DNA of 64,000 nt from Triops longicaudatus (lineage: Eukaryota; Arthropoda; Branchiopoda; Notostraca; Triopsidae). The position numbers and the translations under genes were made by a program. The stretch covers positions 124,001-188,000 of the forward strand of contig JAGQDJ010000099.1 of the NCBI GenBank assembly GCA_022885665.1, written 5' to 3'. Position 1 is the first letter of the stretch. The number at the start of each line of letters is the position of its first letter. The notes beneath the pieces are model-generated. The model had not been told where the DNA came from. It made no database searches and saw nothing but the letters and a program-made list of their open reading frames with translations. Shown here one piece after another: positions 19,975-33,908 of the stretch.

Positions 19975-22904
19975 CCTACGGCACCTCCGCCCCCGAAATC
20001 CGATTACGTGAAGATTGCTTATAATAACGAAAGTCAAAGGTTAACTTGGTGTGTATCCTTCCCACGGGCAGGCTCATATAACATTTTTGCTCTATCCTCA
20101 CACATAAGAGTACTGCACTTGGTTTAGCAATGTATCTCTAAGCTGATTATCAAAAGCATGGAAAAACGTGGCACCTCTGTACCCCCCTCGCCCGGTTTGC
20201 CTATCTGACACCCATATATCGAGCTTTATTATGACGAGCCCGTGGAGTTGAAAAGTCAACAATGCAGGCCAGCCATATGCAGGAGCTTATTTTGGCATCC
20301 GGCTAAAATAATTAACGTTTTCCTCTTCTTCCTCTTATGATCGGTATATAATGCATAACAAACCTCCTGTTCGTTTTTGGCCTGTGCACACATTCACAGA
20401 GACCCGAAGCTCCCACAAGGCGACGAGTGAGATGCTGACACGTGATCGACAAGCCTTGTCATTCTCTTGTCCGTCAACCATTCAAAAAGTGGAGCTACGA
20501 CGAAACGCTCATTCGAATTCCCCTCGTATGCCAGTAAACTGGAAAGTGCTCACATGAAAGCATATGAAGGGATATGGCGAAACGTGCTAGGGAAGTTCTG
20601 CAACAGCAATAATATGCTAGAAAGAGTCTACGCAGCATAGCTTGTCATCGACTAGCCTGCTGCTGTGTTTTAGTCATCAGGAACACCCCCTTATTGCCCA
20701 CAACGAACAAATATGAGTCTTCCAGCTTCGGATCTTTAACAACTTTTCCCGCTTGCTGTCGTGTAGGTTTCAACACATTCACCTTCACTTTCTCTCTCTC
20801 TCTTTCGCCCGTTCCTTTATCCGGCGTATGGCAAAACTCCTGGGCAAGTGAAGAAATGCAGATGTCAGAAACGGAGCTGGGCACTTTCTGTCGGTGAAAG
20901 GAAAGAAAAAACTTCAAGCTTTAGGTTTTCGACGCGTGTTTCTATGACGACAGATAAGAGGAATCATATGACAATGAATGGTGAGGAATAAAAGCTCGAC
21001 TGCTGAGAGAAAACGGGCTTATGGGGTGCTAAAAAGAGCCTCTTAATAGCTTGGGAGCATTATGAGTATTTAGAAGAACGCGAGAAGGGTGATTTCAGAT
21101 CCCCCTCCATATATTATGGACTGTACGACTAACTCCTACAGCGTGTCTCCGTGTAAAGTGCCCATAGCCATTGATGCTGATGCTGCGACGGAGGAGAAAA
21201 GACGGTTGCGCGTCATATCCTTAGCACCGGCTGGGTGTCCTCGCGTCAAGCGCGGAATGAGACCCGAGGGTATTTCTACGGAAGCCAGTCCAAGGCGTTT
21301 CGAAAGCCTTCTGGGAGCCCCTTATCGCGTACTGGCAGTGCCTATCACCCTCAAGTCACATGTTGCCTCATGCGTGCGTTAGTACATACTCCTATGAATG
21401 GGTATAGGGATATCGCCAACTGATTTTCCATGCAAGACACATACGGTCGTTTCCCTGAACTTGTACTTGTACAGCGTAGTAGTTAAGAATCCCCCTACTA
21501 TGCTGACAACGAATTCACACTACCATCAAGGGTGTTACTTGTTATCCTAGTCTTCACTTCTGTTGTTCTTATTAGGTTACAATCCTAATTCAGGAGAATA
21601 CCTGAAGTACGATAGGTCGTATCCTGCCAATACAGTGGCGTAGCGACGTTCAATGACGCCCAGGCCAAATTATCCGCGTCCTACACTCCACCCCGCGCAC
21701 AGACATTACAGAGCATAGTCGAACTCTTATGTCACATGTTATATTTTGTGTTGCGTTGTTTATTTTTTTTATTCGGTAGCGCTAAAGGTAATCACAGTTG
21801 TGGAAATAAAATATGAAATGTATTTAAAACACCTCAGGCCTTCATTGTTTGTATACGGGAGTTTATATATTGGTACCAACGTAGCTAGGAGAAGACATAG
21901 GACTAGAGCAAATTTAGGACGAAAGCTATTACAATAAAATAGTAAAATCGCGCTATAATGTACACCGGTTACAATGAGCACTCGGATATTGTCGAAACCA
22001 CCCCAGTAGCCAGGAGCGTTTTAGGGACTTACCCCCCGCCCTATATGTTAACTTTATCATGGTAAACATAGGCTACTACAAAGTATCCAAGGGAAATGTA
22101 GACTGCTGTCCCCCCCCCCACCCCGTCTGAAAAATAAATCCGAAAGAAAAAATCGGAAAGCAATCTTGCAGTTTCTTGAAAGCTAATTTTTGAGTGCAAC
22201 TAACTTCAGAGTTATGAAGAAATCAATCTGCTGAAATTTTGTTAAAATGGTGCCCTTGCAATTTTGCAGCCAGGACACGTTCCGTGGTTGCCTCATCGTC
22301 GTTACCCCACTCATTATATGTGAATGAAGCCTCGTTGTTTTGATTGTTGATACTGTAAAGGTATCCTTATAATTAGACGCTGTTAGTGATTTTGGGTTTT
22401 GTACTGACAACAATGAATTTCCGAACCGTTTACCTCTATCCGATGGAGGAGTGGCTCATGTGACAATACGTCGCATTTGGGCCCGGCCGGAAAAGGCCCT
22501 TTTTGGACTGGGGCCTTGTCAGTCGTAAGTGTCCATGCAAATTAACGCATAAGCTGTAAAGCAATGTAAAACAATATGTCCAAGTGAGACATGACCATTG
22601 CAACTCATAAAGCTATGTTCGACTATCTACGGCCGACGTGCTGGATCTGGCTACCAAGTCCATCTTCCGAAAATACTGCGACTTCGTATCTTTACTATAT
22701 TCTCTTCTAACAGCAGATTACAATGTAGTCAAACCACCATCGCCGTCAAAGATATAAACTATTTCGTTAACCTTTCATTCGTTCACCTACAATTCACTGC
22801 ATATTGGTTCGCAGAATTTAATTTAATTTATTTTTTTAATGTTGTACACTGTGCCCATGTTACGGATAACAAGTATATGGACTTGGCATCCAAAGCTGTA
22901 TTTA
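19975..22904. other. Gene-free stretch
   Basis: No supportable gene. A (TC)n tract lies at 20790-20806. Near 21636 is CAGTGGCGTAGCGACG, and at 22004-22120 a segment with GTAGCCAGGAG and a TTATCATGGTAAACATAGG string similar to one at 22960 (TTATCATAGGGAAGATAGG). These may be diverged relatives of the dispersed repeat described at 22905. A run of 10 C lies at 22110-22119. Confidence 0.45.
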
Positions 22905-23062
22905 GGAGTGGGGTCGTGGAGGTTTGACACCTCCCCCCTCCCGCCCCCTAAAATGTTTACCTTATCATAGGGAAGATAGGGAAACCCCAAATGTAAAAAA
23001 GAAAAAAATGCATATTGACCATAACCCTTAACCCGCTACCGAACCAAAATCCTGGTTGCGGC
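22905..23062 (-). repeat. Dispersed repeat, copy 1
   Basis: Read on the minus strand it begins AGGGCCGCAACCAGGATTTTGG and ends in a G/C-homopolymer-rich segment. The same head sequence occurs at 26981, 33909 and (minus) 37624. Probably a non-autonomous mobile element or part of one; it has no coding capacity. Confidence 0.6.
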
Positions 23063-26000
23063 CCTGTTGGCGTCTGAACCTTCATTTGCGTCTTCGTGTC
23101 GGGGTCTTTTTCGATTATGGTTTTCCTCGACAACCTTCTTTTACAGCTGTGTTTTTCTAAGAAGTGGATTTTTTACCAAAGAGACAACATCAACAACAAC
23201 AAACACTGAGCAACGATTAGTATTGGTAGTTGTTGATTTAATTGGGGGTATGACCAATCGCGTCCTGTTCGTTAACAAGAATTTGACATTAGATATGATC
23301 TTGCCAGTGAAAGAGTTGCGCGGGTTGTACCAAGCTGCGCATGTTGATTCTCCAAGTGGTCAATTGCTCTTATCCTTAAGATAAGTAAAGAACCACAAAG
23401 TTTGGCACTAACGATTTTGAAAAACGGTTCCATGGCGTTTAACACGCGACAAAACTTCAAGAACCGCGGAAGGTTTTCAAAGAAAGAACACAAAGTCTTT
23501 TACTTGCTTTTTTCAGAAAAGGGAAGAAAACATGATGACAAGACACTCTATGTACCTCGTTTCATGTAGCTTGTTGGCCCCAAAGGTTGGAACATACACT
23601 CAAAAAAAGGAAAAAATTGTCTTTAGGCACCCTCAAAATCTCTCCCTTATGGAAACTTGGGAAGTCTTGACTTGGGGCCGGGGCCTAAGTGGAAACTCGT
23701 GTTCTGTCACCGCTTTTACAGAGCTCCGACTCGCCGCCTGACAAACAGCCTCGCCAGCATCAGCCTGACCGGAATACAGGCTATATATTGTCAGACAAAG
23801 ACAAGGCAAAACCTGCAGCCCAAGGAACTTCATTATTAGCCTTTTCTTCTCTTCTGTCTTCCTAAGCCTTCCAAACAAAACCCGAAGGCACCTAAAGAGA
23901 AAGAAAGAGAGAATACGTGCTTATCGTATTTCCTACATCGTTTCACCTTGTCAATGGTCAAACAACTGTTGGATATGATACTGTGAGCACTTTTTTATTC
24001 CGGAAAAATCTAATTTCTTCCATTTTATGTCAATTTCTCGTATTTCCGCAAGCAGACTGACAAGGAGAGAACAACAATGGATGTGTCCATTGTTGAAGTT
24101 GCGAATTATTAGAGCCTACACCAACTTTCATTGTTAGCATCAAGACATGTTTGTCCATCTAGGCTGCCAATTACGCTAAGTAAATTCGCGCAATTTAAAC
24201 CATTGTTAAGGGGTTTAGTTAGTTACGGTGACCCAACGCAAATTTAATAATATTAATAGTCCTGTTAATGAAGAATGACACGGCATAAGCTACAGCTCAA
24301 AGTTTTCGTAACTAATTTCCGTCTCCATTTTAAGGGATTTCCCGTATTGGCGGGCAGAACACCTTCTTTCCTGTCAGTGGGTGCCAATTAAGAATCAATG
24401 AGTGTGAAAACGTTGCCTGTTTCCAATGGGGACTGTTTTAGACAGATAAATGCTAAAGGGGACCACCGACGCCACAAGAGGTCTTCATGTTTCATTCAAT
24501 AGGAGACGACGCTTCCCATTGCCGTCAATGATTCACTTTTGGGGGTCCAGAGCTCTTGGGGGAAAACAAAGTGCTGCTTGATATTTCTTCTTTTTTTTTA
24601 GAGCTGCTGGAGTATTATAGTCCCGGTGACCGGAAAACCATTTGCTGCCACACCACACAACACCGCGCGAGAGAAAGAAAGACATTCGCTACCCAAACGA
24701 CTCTGCAAAGTTGAAATCCTTGCAAAAAGTGGGAGTACACTCCTATTGATCGGCTGTTGGAACACAAAAAAGCATTTTTTTGGTGGGCTGTACAACAATT
24801 TCTCTTTCCAGCAACCTAAGACTTAAGAAGCATTGCTTCTTTGAAATCTATTTTTTTTTTCTTAAAAGAGTTTTACTGGCCAAGCTGTTGTGAACTGATT
24901 ACCACCAACGACTTTCAGCTTGCGTTTTATATACCTAGTTTTCCTTTTAAGACTTTATTTTCTTTCCAAGAAGCCCGCTCCGAAAGCCTGATTAGGGTTA
25001 CTTGACTTCAAGGGGGTTAAAATTCACCCACTGCTGTGGCAAATTAATGCATTAACACATGGGAGCTTATATTACTAGTGGCAAAAGGCCATAAGGACTC
25101 GGGTAGCCGTATTTTCATGTCTATAAAACTTTTGTAGCTCGGCTTCATTATCCAAACTTGCAACGGTTGGCTCGACCCTAGCATAATAATTTCGGTCGAC
25201 TAGTCCTTCTGTAGTCAGTTTCTTAAGAAGGAAAAAACGAAAAGCGCCCGCGTAGCTCATATCGTTCGTAATACTCCCCAACAAGGGATAAAAGACAGAG
25301 ACTAGGAAGGAACATGGCACAGGAAATTTCTGTGGGGAGTGAGGGGGCGGAGAAGGTGAAGGGGGCGAGATACCACGCTCCTTTTTTTTCTTCGTGCCCT
25401 AAACTCCGGTGGAGATAATGTCAACACTCTCGGCATCACGCAATATTACATCAACCCCCTCAATAAATCCACGCTTGCCAGAACCAGTGACGAGGAAAAC
25501 GATTTCCGCTTCCCAATCAAAGCCGATTCTACTGCCGATTCGACGCCGAGTTAAAGGATCCCCCCAACGTCGTCGATCAAAGTGTCTCCAACAGTTTTCC
25601 TCTGGCTTTTGTTCTCCGGGAAGCTACGAAGAGTGCAATGGCAACAGCAAAAAATGGTGAATAACAATGGGTAGGACAACGATTCACGAGAACGGCGAGG
25701 ATTTGCTGAAGATTGTTCTAGCATGAACAAGAAAAGGGATTGAACAGGGTTATTAATATGAAAGACTGACAAAAAATGGACAGGGTCTTCGACTTGGGTC
25801 ATAAAGAAAGATTTTCTTCTTTTTCTTTTAGGATATGCTGGATAGCATGTTTTCCAAAATGGAGACACGCGGTCCCCAGGATGTTAAAGGAGAGACGCGT
25901 CATGTCGGCTAGGACAGAGATGTCGATATCCATCTCCAGCTACGGGACGATACGAACACGAGAACTTCTATATGCGACTGTCACCCCCCTCCCCCAAGAA

Positions 26001-26980
26001 TTTTGCCTGTGTTACGACATTTCCTCCAGTGTAGTCCTAATACAGCAAAAGGGTCCCGCAAAGGTTGGTTTAAGTGAAGTTCCGTGTCCGGCTTCGCATT
26101 TCGACACTCTGATGGATTGTTAACTCGATTCGTCATACACAAGATAACGACAATGTGGAGGGAGGAGAAGGAGGTGATACGTAGTTCCATACATGTAAGC
26201 TTGCTCCAGGAGGGCTTGGGCGAGTATCGGTTACTGTACGCTACACAAGCCACTAGAGGTGCTGCTGTCGTTGACACCATCATGGGGTTTGGTTTAGTTT
26301 GAACGCGGTAGAAGCAAGTTTGACGACCTACACTTGGAGAATTCACGTGCTCTCTTCAAGAGTAGTTGCAAAAAGCTCATGATTTGATATTGTTAGCTCG
26401 TGTATTAATGTGAACTAGAAATCTTATAATCATCACGGCCGCTTCAGACTTGATTTTAAGTACTGATCGGTGAGGAAGACATCAAAATCACAGAATCTGG
26501 CATTGCGGGCTTGACGTTTAATACGACAATTGGACTAAAGAACTCTTTCGGAAAGAAAAGAGTCGGGACGCAAAACATAGATGCGGGGACTATTTCATGT
26601 AGCGTTAGAGAATCGGGCCAGGTCGAGAGATAAATTGTTTTTTTTTTTTGTACAGTTTTCATAGGAACGCGAACAGTAACTTAAGAATAGCTCAGAAAAG
26701 CGCACTTCTACATGGGTATTAAATCTAAATCATTAGTTGAAGTAAATCTAAAATATTCTAATGCTGGGAGTAACGGCAACGTCGCTTGCTCCAGAAATTC
26801 TGGATTGAATATTTTAGGAATTAGGTCTTGATATTTAATGAGCACGTATTGTAAATACCTTTTACAAATTAAATAATTTACTAATTAACTGACTTTTCTA
26901 TTCGATTAACAATCGGCTATTGCAAAATGGATAGTAGTAATCAAGCTTCTTTATCTATTTTGCACAACGTATCAAAAAGC
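23063..26980. other. Gene-free stretch
   Basis: No supportable gene; open frames up to about 120 codons overlap on both strands without recognisable features. Poly-T/A runs lie at 24590-24600 and 24849-24861. Confidence 0.5.
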
Positions 26981-27110
26981 CAGGGCCGCAGCCAAGGTTT
27001 CGGTTCGAGAGGCGGAGAGTTCAACATGCAATTTTATTGGACATTGGCTTTCGCCTATGCTCACCGTTTTAAAATAAAAATTGTGTGGGATTAAACGCCG
27101 AACCCCCCTT
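26981..27110 (+). repeat. Dispersed repeat, copy 2
   Basis: CAGGGCCGCAGCCAAGGTTTCGGTTCGAGAGG at the head is too diverged to be perfect but aligns with copy 3 through GGTTCGAGAGG, then ATGCAAT and GGACATT at matching spacing. It ends CGCCGAACCCCCC. About 130 bp, no coding capacity. Confidence 0.65.
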
Positions 27111-29684
27111 GATTATGAGCCTGCTTAAAGTACTGGAGACGAAACCAGTGGCACCCCTAGTGTTAGCGTCAATGAAGCTACTTCGGACGTGCCACGCTTT
27201 TACTGATTGAAAGTACAAATATACAAACAAAACAGCTATTTTATTTGGAAAAAAAGTTTAAACAAATGTAACTAATACTTACCGAAGTAACGAGAAAAAA
27301 ATTGAAAAAACATCCTACGAGAGAAAAGAAGTCTGGCGTGCATTTACGTGCAGAATATAGCCTAGGAACAGGGAAATAGTATTTTCCAAAAGCCATTCTT
27401 CGTCTCAAATAAACCTAATTGTTAAGTCCCAGTAGTTCGTAGCTCTAGTCTGGTTTGTCTTCCTACGTGATACGTATGGAGTTTTAAATGTGTGCGCAGT
27501 ACTTAATACAAACTATCCATCAAAGGGGATGGATGGCAATACCAACAAGAATGACTGCTTCAGATTGGATCCTGTCAATCATGTAGAAAAGCGGATTAGT
27601 TGCGGAAAGCTCATGCTTTATTACTCTAACTCGACGCCAGCTAGCGTCAGATAATACAGAGCGAGTTCTTCCAATGTTTTCCACCACGACGACATTGGGC
27701 AGCAATCAGGACCCAACAGCCCACAACGCAGTTGACAGTACTCACCTTGCCTTCTTTAACATGAACAGCGAGTACAATACATCGGTTTTCGTTTTGTCTT
27801 TTGTACCTGGAAGCAGACATTTTAGGTAAAGAGAACCATTGGTCAAACTAAAGCACCATTGGCTGTCATGTTAAAAATTTTATCTCTGGAATTGTATGCG
27901 CATTAGCTGGAAACAAAAGGAAAGAACTTCGGGTTCGAATAAATACCCCCAAGAATTCCAATTTTCTGACCTCGTCAGCAAGTTTGTCAAACACGCTGCT
28001 GTAGCCGTTCGAGCGACTTTTTATGGCGATCCTTGATATAAATCGTTGCTCGCCTCGCTCGCCACGAATTGTTGGGAACCAATCCCCAATGATCTTTGCG
28101 TGTTTTCTTCCCCAGCAACCAACCTAACTCGCTGTTAAGCTCCCATCTTATTTCTCAACCCCCCACCCCACAGCCTCAAGAAGCTTCCGTCCGCAGACTC
28201 CGGGAACATTTTTTTCTAGTATTCTTGCACTTTTTCTTTTCATGGCAGCGTGATGAGAGCAGAAAAAAACCGTCCTTGCGGGTCGATAAGGTCGGGCCAT
28301 GCGCTGCTCCAGTGGTGTAACATGTCGTGCCTCACACCATAACAGGGTCCAAAAGCGAAGCGAATCTCATAAACGAACGCCTCAATTATCTGCATGCAAG
28401 AATTGGTGTTGCCCAATTGTCTTGGAAAATCACTCACGCTTTCCTCGTCGCGAGAGCACCCCATGACCCGCCAACCGCGCCAGGGCCCATACGTGCTTGT
28501 GCAAGTCAAACAAATCTCCCAGGAATATCAAACAATTTCACCATCATTGCATATGGGCCTGCCCTGGCTTGTCAGTCATATTCGCACTGGCAGGGAGCGT
28601 TTTAGCTTTTACAATGCTTTACATGCTTCGAAAATACATTGCTGCACACATGCTCCGTTTCCCGATTTACTGCACAGATCTTCGACATGAACTGGCGAAG
28701 CTTTCTGCGATGTATTTGACTTCTCCTTTCCATAACGCAAGTCTGCCGTTTTCTATGTATTTTTCTGTTTTTAACTGTGTTTCCCCCCCCCCCCATTTTC
28801 GTAGAATAACTAGAGAATTCTAGTGACACTTACTAAATTACGCGCCAGCCTCTACGTCTAAATACCCTTTCCGTAACAACTTACTCGACCTAACCCATTT
28901 TCCCCAATTGCCGTCATTGTCGCCAACTCTCCCTCAACCCGTTTAAAGGGTCAGCTTATTACCCTTACAGAGCGGACCGAAACGAATGTCCCTCTTTCTC
29001 TCTCCCCCGCGGGCTGCAAATGCACATACTGCACTTTGCCCTCCTGTGGCTCTCTCTCACTCCCTCTCTCTTACTCTCTGGGTTCTCAATAGTTGCTACT
29101 CAGTATTCAATAGGTATTTCACGCCGGGACTTTCTATGCTCGCACAGTGATAACATCCCGAATTGTATTGCTGCCGCTTGCGTGTTGACCCTCGAGTAAA
29201 TAAGCTTCCATATAAAGTGCTCATTAGCTCCCGCCATCGTATGCACCCTTGCACAACTCCTAACCAAACAAGAGTTCGGGCAAAAAGAAGCTTTTTAAAG
29301 CGCGGGACGAAATTCGACGGCAATCTAGAAAGATTAGTATGCTGATACTTTTCTGAATACAAGGAACTGATTCAGTTTTGAAAGAATGATAATCTAGTTG
29401 CAAATTAAGCTCAAAAATTCACTTTACATTTTCTACTTTTCAATTTCATGTCATAGCTATTACAACTTATTCATTAACTGAATCAGAATTTCTCTTAGCA
29501 ATTATGCGTTCCATTTTTAACTGCGTTGTTGGAAATCATTTGTTTGATATCTGTTTAAATACTTATCTGAAGCATAACTTAGTTCAGTTTATTGACGTCT
29601 AATCTGTATTTATTCTCATTTCTTTATTTATTTACATATCCGTATGCACAAATATGTATAGAGTCAAAGCTCCTTGTTTAGGGC
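27111..29684. other. Gene-free stretch with pyrimidine-rich blocks
   Basis: No supportable gene. A run of 12 C lies at 28783-28794. A CT-rich block with CCCGCGGG (28990-29080) resembles arthropod promoter-proximal sequence, but no gene follows. Confidence 0.45.
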
Positions 29685-29765
29685 CCTGTATTCACATTTC
29701 GGTATTTGCGGACAAAATTTTTCAGAACGCCTTCCTATATTCGCGGCAAAATATTTCGCTATGCG
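29685..29765 (+). mobile_element. End-like remnant of a second Tigger-like family (a)
   Basis: TTTCGGTATTTGCGGACAAAA, then AGAACGCCTTCC and TATTCGCGGC. The pattern of two TTCGCGG/TTTGCGG blocks around a GAACGC core recurs at 30338-30412 and matches ends of CGCGG-type Tigger elements. Diverged; no transposase is visible between the two copies. Confidence 0.4.
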
Positions 29766-30337
29766 CTCGTTTTACTGGTTAAATTAATTGAAAATCGTAG
29801 TGTTTTTAGGTAAACTAGCACTAATATAACCGTTATTTTGTCTTAAAACTTACTCCCTTAGTGAAATATATCTTTGTGCATAAAATAAGCATTAAGAGAG
29901 AAAAAAAAGCTACGACAAGCAACGACGTTTTAACAAGTTTTAATTGAAAATACATAGATTTAGTATTTAGACCATAACTAGTGTCAGAAAGATCGCTTCG
30001 GTAAATTAATACGGCAAACTAAGTTAACTTTTGAAATTTACTTATGGACCTGATATTACTTTGTGTAACATTTATGGGGCGAAGTTTGGTTTTATAGTCT
30101 TATTTTTTATATCAATTTGATATAAAAATTGACGAAGCAGTTACTGAAATCAGTTGAGACATAATGTTTTATGGTGGTAGAACAGGAAAAAAAAACGACC
30201 TGATACTTCAGGCTGCCATCAGATTAATAACAGTTAGGTTTCCGTCGTGAGAGTAGTTCTGAATGACAAATTTTTGTCATTGTTGTCATTTTCGGATTCT
30301 TGGAACGGATTCCTATCTTCTAACGAAAATTTACATC
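29766..30337. other. AT-rich interior between two transposon-end-like remnants
   Basis: AT-rich; no open frame of note. It includes a short palindrome (TATCAATTTGATA) near 30110 and GGAACGGATT at 30302. Possibly the body of a decayed non-autonomous element bounded by the remnants on either side. Confidence 0.3.
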
Positions 30338-30412
30338 CCTCATTCGCGGTTTTCCGCAACCGCGGATTTTCTCTGGAGCGTATCTCTCGCAAATAAGGCT
30401 CTATTTCTTATT
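30338..30412 (+). mobile_element. End-like remnant of a second Tigger-like family (b)
   Basis: CTCATTCGCGGTTTTCCGCAA, then CCGCGGATTTTCTC, GGAGCGTATCTCTCGCAAATA. This is the more typical copy of the CGCGG-type terminal pattern, in the same orientation as the copy at 29685. Confidence 0.45.
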
Positions 30413-33400
30413 TTCTTTTCATTATATAATTTTATTGATATTTTGTATGTGTCCTTTGTCTTGTTTCAAAACTAAGAAAGAACAATCGTATTGCGAAATA
30501 ACGTGCAGATGGACCCTTTTGTGCAGTATTACCTTAATGGAGATTGAAAAGAAGAAAAATCACGTTTAGCGTGCTCCAGTTTGATGTGTGTTTCAGTAAA
30601 TTGTGCTTTTGATGAACGGGATGCAATTATTCAGCATGATACACTACAGTACAGTTTACGGTACAGTAGAAATCGCTCTTAATTGTGAAATAATTATCTT
30701 GCGTTCCTCGTTGCGTACTGCACCGGAATTCCTTATTCAATCTACCATGCCCTTTAACGTCGAATTAGCATTCACAAGAACTTACTGGGGTATTTGGAAG
30801 ACGGAAATTTATGGGCAAGGGTGCTGTTTCCAAAAAATGTTTGTCGTTAATACTTTCATGGAATGGTTTGTAACTAGGGAATGTTTCTTCGAAACTGTCT
30901 ACAGTCGTAATTCTAATTAGTCAAAAATCATTACATTGCTATCATGTGAATTCCGCTGAGTAGAATCTTTTCCTGTCAAATTCGTCCTTCTCTGTGACAC
31001 TGTGGTTGTAACAATAATGCTGGAGAAAAATAAACACATAACGTTTAAAAAGATATGAAAACACCTTTTAATCTCAGCTTCCTGATTTCATTTTAATTTG
31101 CTTTTACACAATCACCTCATATTCTTTAATACAGCAGTTTCCATGTCGGCTTCACAAGCTAACCAAATATAATTGAGCATAAGAGCTTTAACTGCACCGT
31201 GGCTTCACAACTTCGTAATCGCCTCACAAACTAGTTGTTTGCGCGGAAAGAAAGTCGTTGTTGTCTTGAATTAGCGCAGACTGAAAGGGCCTTGCCATAC
31301 ACGCTACTCTAAATGTATACACGTACGATACACAGCTCTTTGAAACACTGGTACAAATACTAAACGGTGATACCATAGTTACTCTCATTAGTAGCAACAT
31401 GTGTTTTCCTAATAAGTGTTCAAACATTTTGCGCCTGAGTTTTCCTTCAAGGCGCTAAAACGAATGCTTGCTCGCTCGTATTGACGTCTTAAACGACTCC
31501 GTAGGCCTACCACTAGCTCTCTAAGAAACCATTAACTTTGTGCCAAAAATATTTTGTATAAAAGCATGTGGTCAGAAAGGGAAGACTAATCAAAATTTCT
31601 TTTGGAAACAGAACAATGATCTTTCTGTAAATTTGATCACCTCGCGGTGAAAAACCGGATAATTGGGTGTGGTATGCTCTGCACTTATTAAATAGCCGGA
31701 GCACCAGTGAATTTTGCTACTGCAAATGCCTTGTTAACTTATCTCTGAAAATATTCACAGCTCGTAACGAATCTGATAACTCCTAAAAGCTTGTTGTGAA
31801 CTCAATAAGCAGCAAAGAAACTTCTAATTTTCTCGAGGCTATATAATTTTCGACTTAAAAGCATTTTGTTACCCATAAGCCAACAATTGCTTTGCAACCG
31901 TCAAGCCTCTTATCATGGAGGGGATAGTTTGGTTTTGTTTGAGAACTCCCACTCTCACCGATGTTTGTTTCATAATATTGACTGAGTGGATGGGGCTTCT
32001 TTTGACAGACGAACGGACGTTTTCCACGTTTCACGCCAAGTTCTCATAATAAGGTTAGTTTTTATAAGCGATAAACTGCACGTGAGCCTCCAACTACCGG
32101 CAAACGTTTCGTTTCCCTAGCATGATTCGCTATGGGAAAGTTTTTTAAGACCCGCCCCTTCCAAGCTGACGCCATCACCGTGTGGGTATCGCTAGCTTCA
32201 AACGCTATACCGGGATACTTGAGAAGCAATATCTGTGTGTGTGTCTGCTTTTCTGGCATGGTGGCTGGCTGACTTGTTAAAATCAAGTGCCACCACCCGG
32301 TGCCTTATAACAACGGTGAGCGACGTCGACGTCTGTTGGGCATGATATGAAGAGCGCGAGGTGTTGGCACACTAACACGGCTGTTGCATTGGTTGATGCC
32401 CCCTTGGTGTCTGTGTCGGCACGTGGCTGTCCAATATGCAATCCAAACATGAGTCGTCCGGCCTTGCACACACAATCTCGCTCACAGCTCTACACATGCA
32501 AAGACACACGACACATATAGGGGTTTACACCTCCCATTCGACTCCTAGCAGCTCCAAGGCTTCGATATGAGCAAGTCAAGCGTTCCGTGTTTACTCTCGA
32601 AATACAACAGACGGTGCTGCTTAGCATCCATAAGAGAACAAGCGTATCTTTGTCATGCGAAACAGGGAAAAAAAAAAGAAAAAAGAACGCCAAAAGCCTT
32701 TCTACCATTTGTTGGTCGCTTTTCTTTAGTGATGGAAGCCTCGTCAATAAAGTCGAGCTTGGGCGACGGCCACTTGGGCACACACACGCGGGGGATTCAA
32801 TAAAAGCATCCTCACACCCAACGAATCGCCTCTCAACGTGCATGGTACACTACTAGGCGTTATCTCCCTTTAGTTCAGTTTTATTTTCCAGGTCCATGAT
32901 ATCAAGCTTCAGCCAACACATCAGGACTTTCTCAATACTACCAAAAAAAGACAGGAAAAGAAAACAAGTCAACCCAATCTCGGAACCTACAGTCAATAAA
33001 CCTTGACCAGCGGTAGTAAGCACGAGTATACATTTTTTATTTTATTTTTCTCCTTTTTAGTGGAGCCAACAAGCGTTGTCCAAGCCAACATAGATAAAAG
33101 AACATTCTGTTGTTTGTTTGTCTCCTTGACTTGCTTTGATAAAAACACTCGTGCCGCAATACGTGTGTCAAACCCACAAGGGCCGAAGCTGCAATTATTT
33201 CGAACGACGTAGCTGTACCCAAAGAAGATTTTGACGGTTAATGTTTCTACCATCATCTCTTGGAGATTCTTGGCAGAACATAGTGCGCTTTTCACTTACA
33301 ACAAGAAGGCTGGACTAACTTATTATAAGATTGGAACCTGAATCCATAATTCAATACAGTTTTTCTCCGTTGGAATTTTCTCCTGTTTTCAGTAGAACAG

Positions 33401-33499
33401 AGTCTACCGTGTCTACGAAATCAAGATGAATCAAAAAATCAAATTTCAATTAAGAAAATATGCTAATGAAAATTAGAAAAAAACTAATGAGAAATTTAA
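30413..33499. other. Gene-free stretch
   Basis: No supportable gene or recognisable repeat family. Open frames reach about 117 codons, overlap on both strands and lack protein-like composition. Confidence 0.5.
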
Positions 33500-33566
33500 T
33501 AAAACCCTAAATTAAGTAAATCCTAAATTAAATAAACCCTAATCTAACAAAACCCTAAATAATTCA
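33500..33566 (+). repeat. Degenerate tandem repeat of AAACCCTAAATTAA
   Basis: About four imperfect units of 15-17 nt (AAAACCCTAAATTAAGT, AAATCCTAAATTAAAT, AAACCCTAATCTAAC, AAAACCCTAAATAATT). The units contain CCCTAAA, the plant-type telomere heptamer, but the irregular spacing makes a telomere origin unlikely. Confidence 0.7.
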
Positions 33567-33908
33567 TAAAATAAAGCATGCAAATAAGTTAAACAAGTAC
33601 ACATATTAATGAAATCATACCCTTTATTCGATACAAAGGCGGTAATGAGCTTTGTTTACACAAATCTAAGAAAAAAAGAAGTGTACAAATAAATATACTG
33701 AATAAATAATCAAACTATAATAACCCTGAATAAGCACATACATGTACCATACAATTCTAAAAAATATAAGATACGACGCAAATGGCCTTTTACCAATTAC
33801 GCGGCGCTGGGTAGCAATGAAGGTTCCCATTGCCGCGATAGCCTTGCTATGCGTTGGCACGAGTTGAGAGTGGGACACTTGTAGGCATTAATTGATGCCC
33901 AGTGCTAG
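33567..33908. other. AT-rich gene-free stretch
   Basis: Continues the AT-rich composition of the tandem repeat before it. No recognisable element until the dispersed repeat at 33909. Confidence 0.5.

Noticed and set aside
22110..22123. Poly-C runs here and at 28783, 41631 and 45362
   Set aside because: Simple homopolymers without consistent flanks; treated as background composition.
26981..27010. GGTTCGAGAGG in the dispersed repeat, similar to a tRNA B box (possible SINE head)
   Set aside because: No A box at the right distance, and copies lack a tRNA-like fold or poly(A)-type tail.
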